Shown here: piece by piece, positions 1 through 7,288 of the stretch | Position numbering within the stretch: position 1 is the stretch's first letter | Layout of the letters: the number at the start of each line of letters is the position of its first letter | Assembly (NCBI GenBank): GCA_016844485.1 | Contig: JAENIZ010000038.1 | Location: forward strand, 1 to 15,738 | Length of the DNA: 15,738 bases | DNA from: Gammaproteobacteria bacterium | GTDB taxonomy: Bacteria > Pseudomonadota > Gammaproteobacteria > Eutrophobiales > Eutrophobiaceae | Direction of reading: 5' to 3' | Position numbers and translations under genes: made by a program | The notes under the pieces: model-generated | Seen by the model: only the letters and a program-made list of their open reading frames with translations | The model's database searches: none | What the model was told of the DNA's origin: nothing

Positions 1-1
1 A

Positions 2-1048
2 ACAGCAAAACATAACCTGCGTACTCTGGTACTTGAACGCAAACATGATATCAGCACGAATCTGCAGACTACTGGCATATTGGTAAAGGAGATCGCTGAA
101 GAATGGGATATACCGCAGCGTCTGGTCAAAAAGATTCATGGTGTACGCTTATACAGTCCATCACTTGACTGGTTCGATCTGTCATCGCCCGGCTATTATT
201 TTCTGGCCACAGATACACCAGAGCTGATTCGTTGGTATGCGCAACGGGCAATTGCAGAGGGTGCAAAGATTAAATTTGATTCTCCATATAGCACCTCAAA
301 GTTTGAAAATAACCAGCACATTTTGGAGACTGAACAACTACGTTGCCGTTATCTGGCTGGTTGCGATGGTGCCCGCTCACGGGTTGCCAGAAATTATACT
401 CTGGGCAAGAACCAGCATTTTCTGATCGGGATTGAGGCAGAATATGAACCCATTGAAGATCTCGACCAGGACAAGTTACATGTCTTCCTTGATTCAGAAC
501 TTGCACCCGGGTATATCGCCTGGGTAGTTCCTGGCGTTAATTGTACACAAATCGGATTAGCGGCAAGATTCCCCTATGCACCCCGTCTGAAAGATTTTAT
601 TCATAAAATCTCACCACTTATAAACTTACATCGTATGAAACCATATTCGCATCGTGCCGGCGTTATCCCCTGCGGGGGCCTTGTCAAATATTATTCTAAT
701 CAGAATGTACTATTACTAGGCGACGCTGCTGGTATGGTTTCTCCACTGACAGCCGGCGGAATACACTCTGCGGTCCGTGCCGGTAGAATCGCGGGAGTTG
801 CAATTTCAGACTATTTGAATCACGGTGGAATTAATCCTGGATGTTATCTGCAACAATCGATCCCTGATTTTACCTTTAAAAAAATTCTCAGACATCTTTC
901 TGATCACATCACTATCCCTAACTCCGCTTACGACTTATTATTAGGGACGCCTGTATTTCGATCCATTGCCCAAATTATATTCTTTCATCACCGGGGATTA
1001 CTTGCATTGACCGCATGGCGTGACCTGATCAAAATTTTTAATAATTAA
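2..1048 (+). CDS. FAD-dependent oxidoreductase, geranylgeranyl reductase-like (5' end outside window)
   Basis: The reading frame is open from the left edge, so the gene begins upstream. The first TTG at 80 is not its start, because the preceding residues (AKHNLRTLVLERK) read as the end of the N-terminal FAD-binding Rossmann unit, where the acidic residue binds the ribose. Seen further on are GCDGARSRVAR (the usual DG-x-x-S segment of this flavoprotein class) and GDAAGMVSPLTAGGIHSA, which matches the second FAD-binding motif of the geranylgeranyl reductase/flavin hydroxylase superfamily. The family reduces isoprenoid or other hydrophobic substrates with FAD and NAD(P)H; the substrate here cannot be told. 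The C-terminal part (FRSIAQIIFFHHRGLLALTAWRD) is hydrophobic and could lie against the membrane. It is convergent with the site-2 protease gene; no clear terminator is visible in the 153-base gap. Confidence 0.8.
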   Translation, partial: TAKHNLRTLVLERKHDISTNLQTTGILVKEIAEEWDIPQRLVKKIHGVRLYSPSLDWFDLSSPGYYFLATDTPELIRWYAQRAIAEGAKIKFDSPYSTSKFENNQHILETEQLRCRYLAGCDGARSRVARNYTLGKNQHFLIGIEAEYEPIEDLDQDKLHVFLDSELAPGYIAWVVPGVNCTQIGLAARFPYAPRLKDFIHKISPLINLHRMKPYSHRAGVIPCGGLVKYYSNQNVLLLGDAAGMVSPLTAGGIHSAVRAGRIAGVAISDYLNHGGINPGCYLQQSIPDFTFKKILRHLSDHITIPNSAYDLLLGTPVFRSIAQIIFFHHRGLLALTAWRDLIKIFNN

Positions 1049-1201
1049 ATTAATAATAATGCCAGTCCAATCAAGGTAATTTCACCTGGCAGAAAAATTG
1101 ATGATACCGGAGTGTCATATACTAAGTGTAAATTACTGCATGTATTACAACATACTGTTCAAATTGATTGATAATTGCCATTATTTCTCAGGATGAAAAA
1201 T

Positions 1202-1849
1202 TTACAAATACCGGTACACAAACGTCTGTATCCCCGTGATAATTGGTCCAATTGTTTTATCCAGCACTTCTGTGACAAGTAATATAATTAGTATGATTAA
1301 ACCATAGGGTTCAAGATGAGAATATGTCCTTGCCCAGGATACCGGCAATAAGGCCGAAATTACCCGGCCGCCATCCAGAGGTAATATGGGCACAAGGTTA
1401 AGTACCATGAGAACGATATTAATTATGATGCCCGCACTGCACATATAGGCGATTAACCTTATTCCCCAGTTTGCATCATTGGGAAATAACATTACAAGTT
1501 TTGCGAGCAGCGCCCACAGAATCATCATCAATAAATTGGCTGCAGGACCAGCCAGCGCCACCAATGCCATATCACGTCTTGGATGATTGAGATTTTTCCA
1601 GGAAACCGGGACCGGTTTTGCCCAACCAAAGATAAAATTACTGGCATACAGGAGTATCAAGGGCAGTATGACTGTACCAAGTGGATCAATGTGTTTTATC
1701 GGATTCAAGGTAAGCCGTCCTGCTGACTTTGCCGTAGGATCACCCAATTGCCCGGCCACCCAGCCATGGGCAACCTCATGCACTGTGATGGCAAACAGAA
1801 CAGGTATTGTCCAGACAAATACCTTCTCGAATATCGTCAATTCAGGCAT
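1202..1849 (-). CDS. Site-2 protease family (M50) membrane metalloprotease
   Basis: This is a 215-residue polytopic membrane protein. The zinc-binding HEVAH motif (H24, E25, H28) lies in the first membrane segment. NPIKHIDPLGT follows at about 49-59, GPAAN at 101-105, and NLVPILPLDGG at 151-161 supplies the third zinc ligand, D159. This is the compact M50B architecture without a PDZ domain; such proteins cut transmembrane helices inside the bilayer. The substrate is unknown, and most short versions of the family are uncharacterised. The start is the ATG at 1849; no strong ribosome-binding site is visible. It lies 42 bases downstream of ttcA but behind a terminator-like hairpin, so it may depend on readthrough or on an unseen promoter. 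Confidence 0.9.
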   Translation of the reverse strand: MPELTIFEKVFVWTIPVLFAITVHEVAHGWVAGQLGDPTAKSAGRLTLNPIKHIDPLGTVILPLILLYASNFIFGWAKPVPVSWKNLNHPRRDMALVALAGPAANLLMMILWALLAKLVMLFPNDANWGIRLIAYMCSAGIIINIVLMVLNLVPILPLDGGRVISALLPVSWARTYSHLEPYGLIILIILLVTEVLDKTIGPIITGIQTFVYRYL

Positions 1850-1866
1850 TGTTTAATTTCACACAG

Positions 1867-1894
1867 AAAAATAACGGGGTTACATTCCCCATTA
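1867..1894 (-). terminator. Rho-independent terminator of ttcA
   Basis: On the minus strand, TAATGGGG (1894-1887) pairs with CCCCGTTA (1879-1872): eight pairs with one G-U, a 7-base loop and five T residues directly after. The stem includes the ttcA stop codon, which is common in compact genomes. It would separate ttcA from the protease gene. Confidence 0.6.
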
Positions 1895-2695
1895 CCGCTT
1901 ACGCTTATTGAGAGATGCAAAATCGTAGAGTGCATTATCTGCCAGATGTGAAGGAACAACATGCTGAATGCTTGAGAAGATAGTCTCTATTCTGCCCGGA
2001 TATTTCCTGTCCCATTCCCTGAGCATTCCCTTGATGGCCTGCCTTTGCAGGTTGTCCTGTGATCCGCACAGGTTACAGGGGATGATCGGAAAGGCCTTGT
2101 ATTCTGCGTAACTCTTTATATCACTCTCCTTGCAATAGGCGAGTGGTCTGATAACAATATGTTCACCATCATCACTGATCAGTTTCGGTGGCATCGCCTT
2201 GAGTTTCCCGCCATAAAATATATTCAGAAATAACGTCTCAACGATATCGTCACGATGATGACCGAGTGCAATCTTCGTAAATCCATTCCGTTTGGCAAAA
2301 GTATAAAGAACACCCCGGCGCAGGCGTGAACAGAGACTGCACATGGTCTTGCCTTCAGGAATGATGTCCTTGACGACACTGTAGGTGTCCTGCTCCAGGA
2401 TATGGTACGGAATACCCAGCTGGGTGAGATACTCGGGTAACACTTGATCAGGAAAATCAGGTTGTTTTTGATCAAGGTTTACGGCAACCAGCTCAAAATC
2501 AACCGGCGCGTTATGTTGCAGATTGAGAAGAATGTCCAGGAGAGTGTAGGAATCCGCGCCACCCGATAAACAGATCATGACTTTATCGCCCTGTTCGATC
2601 AAATTGAAATCTTCAATCGCACGGCCGACATTGCGCCGCAGCCGTTTCTGCAATTTATTGAAGTTATAGATCTGTTTTCTGGCGACGGATTGCAT
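1892..2695 (-). CDS. ttcA: tRNA 2-thiocytidine(32) synthetase TtcA
   Basis: This 267-residue protein belongs to the TtcA/TtuA group of PP-loop ATPases, which thiolate cytidine 32 of certain tRNAs in the cytoplasm using ATP and a [4Fe-4S] cluster. Visible are the PP-loop SGGADS at 44-49 and the two cysteine pairs of the family, CSLC (119-122) and CNLC (207-210); in TtcA, cysteines from these pairs hold the cluster. GHHRDD at about 145-150 is also typical. The third PP-loop residue pair reads GA rather than the frequent GK, a minor variant. The start at 2695 lies 5 bases after the stop of the Rap1a-like gene, so the two are probably co-transcribed. The Shine-Dalgarno sequence is weak, so coupling to the upstream gene may help initiation. 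Confidence 0.95.
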   Translation of the reverse strand: MQSVARKQIYNFNKLQKRLRRNVGRAIEDFNLIEQGDKVMICLSGGADSYTLLDILLNLQHNAPVDFELVAVNLDQKQPDFPDQVLPEYLTQLGIPYHILEQDTYSVVKDIIPEGKTMCSLCSRLRRGVLYTFAKRNGFTKIALGHHRDDIVETLFLNIFYGGKLKAMPPKLISDDGEHIVIRPLAYCKESDIKSYAEYKAFPIIPCNLCGSQDNLQRQAIKGMLREWDRKYPGRIETIFSSIQHVVPSHLADNALYDFASLNKRKR

Positions 2696-2700
2696 AAATT

Positions 2701-3087
2701 TCAGATATTCTGCAACTCACATGGATATGAGACATGCAATGACTCGGTAACCAGTTTATAGGCGTCTTCACCCAAACGATCAGGCACATTTTTTAACCAG
2801 TTGGTAGTTGTTTCAGTGACCTCTTGCAAACTGACTTTATGGGGATTGATACAGAACACCTTTGGCCCGGGTTCCGCTTGTTGAAGTGTATCAACTGTCT
2901 GGACCAGACCAAAAATGTACTGCATGCAATACTGGTTGGGTGCGCCGGGCGCCGCACCTTCTTCACATCCAGCCAATAATTCCTTGCCGGACAAGACCTC
3001 TTCTTCTACCTGTCCTTCCTGTTCAGCGCTTACCGTACTAATGGGCAAAATAAATAAAACTAATAATGTGTAAAAACAGATCTTCAT
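2701..3087 (-). CDS. Rap1a/Tai-family periplasmic protein
   Basis: I chose the ATG at 3087 (128 residues) over a possible start at 3150. It opens a clean signal peptide (MKICFYTLLVLFILPISTVSA, likely cut after VSA at 21) and has a purine-rich AAAGGG sequence upstream. The mature part has four cysteines in the spacing of the Rap1a/Tai family: LLAGC, QYC, VFC (followed by INP) and a C-terminal YPC. Two disulfides are expected in the periplasm. Founding members neutralise type VI secretion amidase effectors, but single genomic copies beside housekeeping genes are widespread and not known to be immunity proteins. No effector gene is visible here. It is in a run with the small membrane protein and ttcA. 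Family assignment is from the cysteine pattern and the surrounding residues. Confidence 0.7.
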   Translation of the reverse strand: MKICFYTLLVLFILPISTVSAEQEGQVEEEVLSGKELLAGCEEGAAPGAPNQYCMQYIFGLVQTVDTLQQAEPGPKVFCINPHKVSLQEVTETTTNWLKNVPDRLGEDAYKLVTESLHVSYPCELQNI

Positions 3088-3133
3088 GGAAATACACCCT
3101 TTGATATTTTTTGAACTTGTATCATTAATCAGC

Positions 3134-3322
3134 TCAGGACCTTGCAACAATAATCAAAAGTATTGCAAACAGTATGACCAATCCAACCGGTATTAATGCG
3201 CCCATCCAATCCGGATTTTCCGCTTCCTTGCTTTTCTGCATTGCAGTTTTAACTCCCGGCCAAAACAGGAATAAGACCACCAATGCGGTTATACCAAGCA
3301 ATACTTGTTCCCAAACTGCCAT
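3134..3322 (-). CDS. Small two-helix inner-membrane protein, unknown function
   Basis: This 62-residue protein is mostly two hydrophobic segments, about residues 7-22 (LLGITALVVLFLFWPG) and 44-60 (IPVGLVILFAILLIIVA), joined by a short charged loop (MQKSKEAENPDW). I do not recognise the family. The gene is supported by a good ribosome-binding site (AGAAGGAAT just before the ATG at 3322), by its position 46 bases ahead of the Rap1a-like gene on the same strand, and by the sensible membrane topology. It is probably the first gene of a small operon ending with ttcA. Confidence 0.65.
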   Translation of the reverse strand: MAVWEQVLLGITALVVLFLFWPGVKTAMQKSKEAENPDWMGALIPVGLVILFAILLIIVARS

Positions 3323-3433
3323 TTATTCCTTCTTTAGATCCAGGTTAAAAAATATCGAGTTCATTATTGTTTTTCATCAGCATGTCTGCATCATGGGTTA
3401 CAACTAAATTCACATTTAGAGGCTACTATAAAT

Positions 3434-3458
3434 AAAAAACCCCGAGCATGCGGGGTTT
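3434..3458 (-). terminator. Rho-independent terminator of the cold-shock gene
   Basis: On the minus strand, AAACCCCG (3458-3451) pairs with CGGGGTTT (3444-3437) around a 6-base loop, and the run of T continues past the stem. It lies 20 bases after the cold-shock gene stop and separates that gene from the small-membrane-protein operon. Confidence 0.85.
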
Positions 3459-3478
3459 AATTCTAACAAGTGTTAATT

Positions 3479-3685
3479 TTAGCTATTGACCATGACTTCC
3501 GTTGCATGAAATCCCTTTGGTCCTTCCTCAATCTCGAAGGTCACACTCTGCCCTTCAGTTAAGGTGCGAAAGCCTTCAGCCTTTATCGCAGAATAATGCA
3601 CAAATATATCATCTCCGCCACCCTCTGGTTCGATAAAACCAAAACCTTTGGATTCATTAAACCATTTAACGGTACCCTTACTCAT
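3479..3685 (-). CDS. CspA-family cold-shock protein
   Basis: This 68-residue protein is the size of a single cold-shock domain, a five-stranded OB fold that binds single-stranded RNA/DNA and melts RNA structure in the cytoplasm. RNP1 is KGFGFIEP (13-20) and RNP2 is DIFVHY (26-31). The aromatic residues expected on the binding face (W8, F15, F17, F28, H30, Y31) are present. The ATG is preceded by a strong GGGGAGGT. The leader appears long (about 125 bases if the promoter proposed at 3817-3846 is right), as in cold-regulated csp genes whose leader folds with temperature. Which csp paralogue it is cannot be told from sequence alone. Confidence 0.95.
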   Translation of the reverse strand: MSKGTVKWFNESKGFGFIEPEGGGDDIFVHYSAIKAEGFRTLTEGQSVTFEIEEGPKGFHATEVMVNS

Positions 3686-3816
3686 TTATAACTACCTCCC
3701 CAGACATTAATAGATTTACTCAGTGCAGCCAATAGCCGGATGAAGGGTATATACGGCAAGAACACAAAGGAAACTCCCGATACCATCAACAACACAAACT
3801 AACTGCATCGGATTAA

Positions 3817-3846
3817 AGCATAGAACAATCAAATGCGATATGCCAA
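3817..3846 (-). promoter_or_regulatory. Candidate sigma-70 promoter of the cold-shock gene
   Basis: On the minus strand, TTGGCA (3846-3841) and TATGCT (3822-3817) are 18 bases apart, giving a start near 3810 and a leader of about 125 bases. The match is 5/6 and 4/6 to consensus. The stretch 3686-3932 otherwise holds no supported gene. Confidence 0.4.
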
Positions 3847-3932
3847 GAAGGTAAGCTATAAAAAATACAATTAACGCTAAAAAAACCGGAATATCCTGCC
3901 AATGGGTAGCAGCTTCTACTCCAGTTCCAGTA

Positions 3933-4220
3933 TCAGTTGAGCGTGTCTTTGTCGCTGATACGATGTACGTGGATAGTATCCCGATAATAATCTGATCGTA
4001 TTTTTACTGGCACACGCACCAACACGGCAGCACGTTCACCACCGTACCCGTCAGGATAAATGACGACATCTTTCTCACTGATGAGTCGATTATTAAACTC
4101 CATTGTGCCATCGGCATGTACAATTAAAACTTCCGGCTCAGTGTCTTTCTGCACGGCAGACGGCTGTCCGGTACAGGCCATTAATCCACTCAATGTAAGT
4201 ATTAAAATAAGGCTTTTCAT
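3933..4220 (-). CDS. Small lipoprotein of unknown function
   Basis: This 95-residue protein begins with a short signal sequence ending in a lipobox (LMAC, cysteine at 16), so it should be lipidated and anchored to the membrane facing the periplasm; the residues after the cysteine (TGQ) carry no inner-membrane retention aspartate. The mature part has a compact segment rich in short strands (EVLIVHADGTMEFNNRL, then DVVIYPDGYGGERAAVLV). I do not recognise a named family. The start is the ATG at 4220, with GAGAG upstream. It is probably a single-gene transcript from the consensus -10 at 4271-4276. Confidence 0.7.
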   Translation of the reverse strand: MKSLILILTLSGLMACTGQPSAVQKDTEPEVLIVHADGTMEFNNRLISEKDVVIYPDGYGGERAAVLVRVPVKIRSDYYRDTIHVHRISDKDTLN

Positions 4221-4263
4221 AATTATAACTCTCTCAATAAAATTAAGTAGTTACATAATTCTC

Positions 4264-4300
4264 TTGAGATATTATAGTAAATATTTTACTGAAATGCCAG
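4264..4300 (-). promoter_or_regulatory. Promoter with operator-like palindrome upstream of the lipoprotein gene
   Basis: The minus strand has a perfect TATAAT (4276-4271) with CTGGCA (4300-4295) 18 bases upstream as a weak -35. Between and touching them is a perfect inverted repeat, AGTAAA-TAT-TTTACT (4276-4290). A protein bound there would block the promoter. The regulator is unknown. Confidence 0.45.
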
Positions 4301-4387
4301 GCGTTACTTCACATAATTTAACATCGATATGTGATCAAGTTTGCAGAAACAAATAATGCTACTAAGAAATTAAATATATATTTATTT

Positions 4388-5128
4388 TCAAATTCTGGTT
4401 TTTATTTCTTCCCATAATTTTTCAAACGCCAGGGCTGGTACACTGTGTTGGTCATAGCTTTCCAGCGGCGCCTGTCGAACACCCATAAGTTCAACCTGAC
4501 TTGAATATGGAATCACGGTTTTCAAAACACCTTCTTGCTCATTAATTACTGATTTCATTGTTTCTCTGTGTAGCCGCTTTCTACAATCTACCATTGAGAA
4601 AAATGGCAGGAAAGTAACATGATCCACCGGTGACTTATTGAAATAACGCAGGAGTTGTTGGTAAGTACGCAATGACAGTGTAGTTGGTATCAACGGTACC
4701 AGCAGTGCGTCAGCAGCATAAAATATATTTTCTGACACGAGGGAGATACTCGGTGCACAGTCCAGAAACAGAAAATCGTATTCTTTACGTAATGGTTTCA
4801 TTAGCTTGCGAAGTTGTTTGACCGGTTTCCGGGCATCGTTGAGTTTTAGGTCCATATGGCGGTAAGAGAAGTCAGCCGGTATCATATCAAGCCCCACGAA
4901 ATTAGTTTCTTTGATAACATCATCTAGTGATTTAGTACGATCTAAGAGCCCACGCGTCCCTCCTTTTACCTTGGGTTTGATCCGAAAGTAATAACTGGCA
5001 GCACCCTGAGGATCCAGGTCCCACAGTAAAGTATGGAACCCTTCACAGGCGGCCAGATAAGCTAGATTTACGGCAGCAGCGGTTTTTCCTACTCCACCTT
5101 TGATACTGTATGTTGCAAGAATTTTCAC
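4388..5128 (-). CDS. ParA/Soj-type ATPase
   Basis: This 246-residue protein is a ParA-family ATPase with no N-terminal DNA-binding domain (the short, type Ib-like or orphan form). The deviant Walker A motif KGGVGKT (10-16) has both the signature lysine K10 and the P-loop lysine K15. LLWDLDPQGAAS supplies the switch I aspartate, and DFLFLDCAPS is Walker B. ParA proteins dimerise on ATP, bind DNA non-specifically and move cargo such as plasmids, chromosome origins, carboxysomes or chemoreceptor clusters. No ParB gene or parS-like cluster is visible nearby, so a plasmid or chromosome partition role is not supported. The GTG start overlaps the stop of the CHAD gene by 4 bases (GTGA) with GGTGA just upstream, so the two are probably translationally coupled. 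That points to the CHAD protein as partner or cargo adaptor (inference). Confidence 0.88.
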   Translation of the reverse strand: MKILATYSIKGGVGKTAAAVNLAYLAACEGFHTLLWDLDPQGAASYYFRIKPKVKGGTRGLLDRTKSLDDVIKETNFVGLDMIPADFSYRHMDLKLNDARKPVKQLRKLMKPLRKEYDFLFLDCAPSISLVSENIFYAADALLVPLIPTTLSLRTYQQLLRYFNKSPVDHVTFLPFFSMVDCRKRLHRETMKSVINEQEGVLKTVIPYSSQVELMGVRQAPLESYDQHSVPALAFEKLWEEIKTRI

Positions 5129-6717
5129 TTTTCACCAGTATGCAATATTCGTTTTGACGCAATAATTTTCTTGTACAGTGCAAGATTTGACGGTGATGCG
5201 AATTTTCTGAATCGGTCATCAAATTCTGCTCTTACTCGCCGATTTTGTCGTGCTCGTTCGGCTATCAGCATTTCCATGGCATTACGGGTTCCTGTAGTGA
5301 TTCCGGTTTCCTGTTCCATGGCCAGGATGAATTTACGGAGAGATTCCTGTTGTACTTGCAGATCCTGAAATTCGCCCAGGATATCTTGCAGGTCTTTAAG
5401 ATTTTTAATCAGTTTCTTGATTTTGTTTTCAGGATAAAACTCTTGAAAGAATTCAATCAAATAGCGCAGTTTTTTGCATGTCTTGCGTAATTGATGAAGC
5501 GACGTGGGGGGTGAATCGGGTCCGATGACATTACCCTTTTTAATGATTTTACGGTAAATATGCCAGATACATTCGCTCGCTACGTTAATGATGGGATGGT
5601 TTATGTAGGTCAACCTTGATTCTTTCGGGGGAGTGGCAGAAAGAAAATTTTTCCAATCCTGCTTGAGTTTTTGATAATGCACTGAGCTCAGCGCCCTTAT
5701 CAAATGACTGTGCTCCTTAAGCCGGTGGCGGCAGAGATATTCGTACAGTGGTATGAGATTCCCGCGTATTTCTGGTGGCAGACGTTGCTTATATGTATCA
5801 AATGACAGGAGATAAACGTCCATGTCACGGGTGGGACCGGTAACTTCCCCGAGCCAGGCAAATTCACGACTGAACCTGGTGATTCTGCGGCCAGGGAATA
5901 CACCTTTCATTTGACCAAGCAAGGTACGGGTACGTCGCAATGCAACACGGAAATCATGGAGAAATTCAGAATCGATATCATCACGAATGCCGTCTTCGTT
6001 TTGTTCCATTATATTCAGCAGATGATAAAAGATACTTTTTGCGGCAATGTCAGTTCTCTGTTCAGGGTCCGTAACCGTTGGTTTATGAAAACTACCTCTT
6101 GGCTTACGTCCAATGCGTTCTAATGTAGTGACAAAAGGATCGGTTGTAACTGGGGAAAGATTGCATTCTTGCTGCAGAAGCTCGCATGTTTTCTTAAGTA
6201 TCTTTTCATAGCCCTTCATTGGTAATAGATGGACGCGTTTGCCAATTTCTGCTGAACATTTGCTCCGTTTACTAACGCTTGATTTATATGGAACACGGTC
6301 ACTTTGAAATTCCACGTGCAGCACGGTCTTTCCCTGATTATTAATGACACTCAAGCTATGGATACGGCTGTAAACAATAGCAACAGGTAACAGTGCCCGC
6401 ACACCTAGGATTATTTCAAGCCGTGACCTGAAACTAGTTTCCTTCAGGTTCCAGACAAACCGGGGAATTTGTTCAATTGGATATTTGCCGTATATCTTTT
6501 CTCCTCCCAGCGAACGCCAGTTGATCCATATCCCTGTTTTATTCGCGGTTACCTCCAATACCCCACCATCATCGAAGATACGCCAGTCGAATGTATCAAG
6601 ATATGTACGTGTGACTAAATTAGATGATTGCAGCTGTAGTAGAAGATACTGTTTCAAAAAAGATTTTACTTGCTTGATGGATTGGCTACGGGGTATGTTG
6701 AATATAAGTACTTTCAC
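5125..6717 (-). CDS. CYTH-like/CHAD-domain protein, probable polyphosphate-binding protein
   Basis: The open frame extends to 6963, but its first 82 codons lie over the SulP fragment. I place the start at the GTG at 6717 (530 residues): it overlaps the previous stop as GTGA and has GCAGGA 8 bases upstream. Residues about 220-525 form a CHAD domain, a helical bundle with conserved histidines. Visible are LHDFRVALRRTR (about 253-264), LHQLRKTCKKLRY (about 407-419) and LKDLQDILGEFQD (about 440-452). Residues 1-200 resemble a triphosphate-tunnel (CYTH) domain in outline, with YLDTFD near 39-44 and LLPMKGYEK near 164-172. The N-terminal ExExK catalytic motif is not there, so enzymatic activity is unlikely. 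CHAD proteins bind polyphosphate and coat polyphosphate granules in other proteobacteria. The neighbours (pap, ppk1) agree with that role. Confidence 0.85.
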   Translation of the reverse strand: MKVLIFNIPRSQSIKQVKSFLKQYLLLQLQSSNLVTRTYLDTFDWRIFDDGGVLEVTANKTGIWINWRSLGGEKIYGKYPIEQIPRFVWNLKETSFRSRLEIILGVRALLPVAIVYSRIHSLSVINNQGKTVLHVEFQSDRVPYKSSVSKRSKCSAEIGKRVHLLPMKGYEKILKKTCELLQQECNLSPVTTDPFVTTLERIGRKPRGSFHKPTVTDPEQRTDIAAKSIFYHLLNIMEQNEDGIRDDIDSEFLHDFRVALRRTRTLLGQMKGVFPGRRITRFSREFAWLGEVTGPTRDMDVYLLSFDTYKQRLPPEIRGNLIPLYEYLCRHRLKEHSHLIRALSSVHYQKLKQDWKNFLSATPPKESRLTYINHPIINVASECIWHIYRKIIKKGNVIGPDSPPTSLHQLRKTCKKLRYLIEFFQEFYPENKIKKLIKNLKDLQDILGEFQDLQVQQESLRKFILAMEQETGITTGTRNAMEMLIAERARQNRRVRAEFDDRFRKFASPSNLALYKKIIASKRILHTGEK

Positions 6718-7070
6718 AACGCAAGTCCTGCGTTCACCAAGGAAGCGAGCGCGCCGCCCAATAAAATCAGCACAGGCCCGGTTGGTGAGCTGATTAAACC
6801 AAGTGTGCCCCCGGAAATTCCGGAAACAAAACCCAATGCAACCGCACCGATTAGTCCTGCTATGGCTCCGGCAGATGGATTGAACCCGAACGGCAGGAGG
6901 AGTGCTACGCCAAAGGCTATAGCCTGAGGCAGGACGACAGCCGCTGCAGCCATACCACCCCAAATTCCGGCCGGATCAAGAAAATTAACAGAAAATTCTT
7001 TATCATTGCATAAGCGGAAATTCTCTGTTGATGCATCCCTATTAGGGAAAATGTGGATTATTTTTCTCAA
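6714..7070 (-). CDS. SulP transporter N-terminal fragment, 118 residues
   Basis: Residues about 32-118 match the first membrane segments of SulP anion transporters. The stretch from FLDPAGIWGGM through PQAIAFGV and SSPTGPVLILLGGALASLV parallels the start of the full SulP protein at 13177-15396. The remaining transporter helices, the STAS domain and the anion path are missing, so it cannot transport on its own. The only start is a TTG at 7070, and the first 30 residues do not look like SulP. It could be the relic of a deletion. However, its stop overlaps the GTG of the CHAD gene by 4 bases and its last codons contain that gene's ribosome-binding site, so its translation may be kept for coupling or as a short membrane anchor. 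I leave it as a gene, with doubt. Confidence 0.5.
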   Translation of the reverse strand: MRKIIHIFPNRDASTENFRLCNDKEFSVNFLDPAGIWGGMAAAAVVLPQAIAFGVALLLPFGFNPSAGAIAGLIGAVALGFVSGISGGTLGLISSPTGPVLILLGGALASLVNAGLAL

Positions 7071-7147
7071 TGTTTATGTCCATGCCTGGCCCTCTTTAGA
7101 AAACGGTTCTATAGTAAGCAAAATATAGAACAATTTGTTATTTTACA

Positions 7148-7189
7148 TTGACCTAGATCAATATAAGGCTTATTTATAGAGTTTACATT
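7148..7189 (+). promoter_or_regulatory. FNR/Anr-type box and class II-like promoter for pap
   Basis: TTGACCTAGATCAA (7148-7161) matches TTGAT-N4-ATCAA at 9 of 10 positions. If it is centred at -41.5, the -10 should be at 7184-7189, where TACATT stands (4/6, with the key T, A and final T). Transcription would start near 7196, giving a leader of about 93 bases. On the other side, the same spacing places TATTTT (7125-7120, minus) as a -10 for the SulP-fragment/CHAD/parA operon, so the site may serve both directions. Alternatively, TTGACC could be a -35, in which case the regulator would repress. Confidence 0.55.
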
Positions 7190-7288
7190 TATACAGAGCA
7201 ACATCGTCATTGCGATAATCTGGAAAAGATTATGTTTTTTTGTGTTGCACGAGTAGCGATCTATTAAATGGGCAGGAGAAATATAGTC

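Noticed and set aside
2701..3087. Rap1a-like protein as part of a type VI effector-immunity pair
   Set aside because: No effector, VgrG or other secretion gene lies nearby; the neighbours are a small membrane protein and ttcA.
3088..3150. Longer start of the Rap1a-like protein at 3150
   Set aside because: It would place 21 polar residues before an obvious signal peptide and overlap the small membrane protein gene.
3716..4003. 96-codon open frame on the minus strand between the lipoprotein and cold-shock genes, with membrane-like composition
   Set aside because: It has no ATG, GTG or TTG in its first half, it overlaps the end of the lipoprotein gene, and the proposed cold-shock promoter lies inside it. 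T-rich DNA often reads as hydrophobic.
4388..5128. ParA as a plasmid partition gene
   Set aside because: There is no parB, no iterated parS-like sites and no replication gene. It is embedded by coupling in a chromosomal-looking polyphosphate cluster.
6718..6963. N-terminal extension of the CHAD protein frame up to 6963
   Set aside because: It is the alternate frame of the SulP fragment, rich in Cys, Arg and Trp with no family likeness. The GTG at 6717 has a ribosome-binding site and a 4-base overlap.
7268..7288. Start of pap at the ATG at 7268
   Set aside because: The AGGAGA that serves the ATG at 7289 would lie inside the gene, and MFEAAELG is the usual N-terminus of the family.
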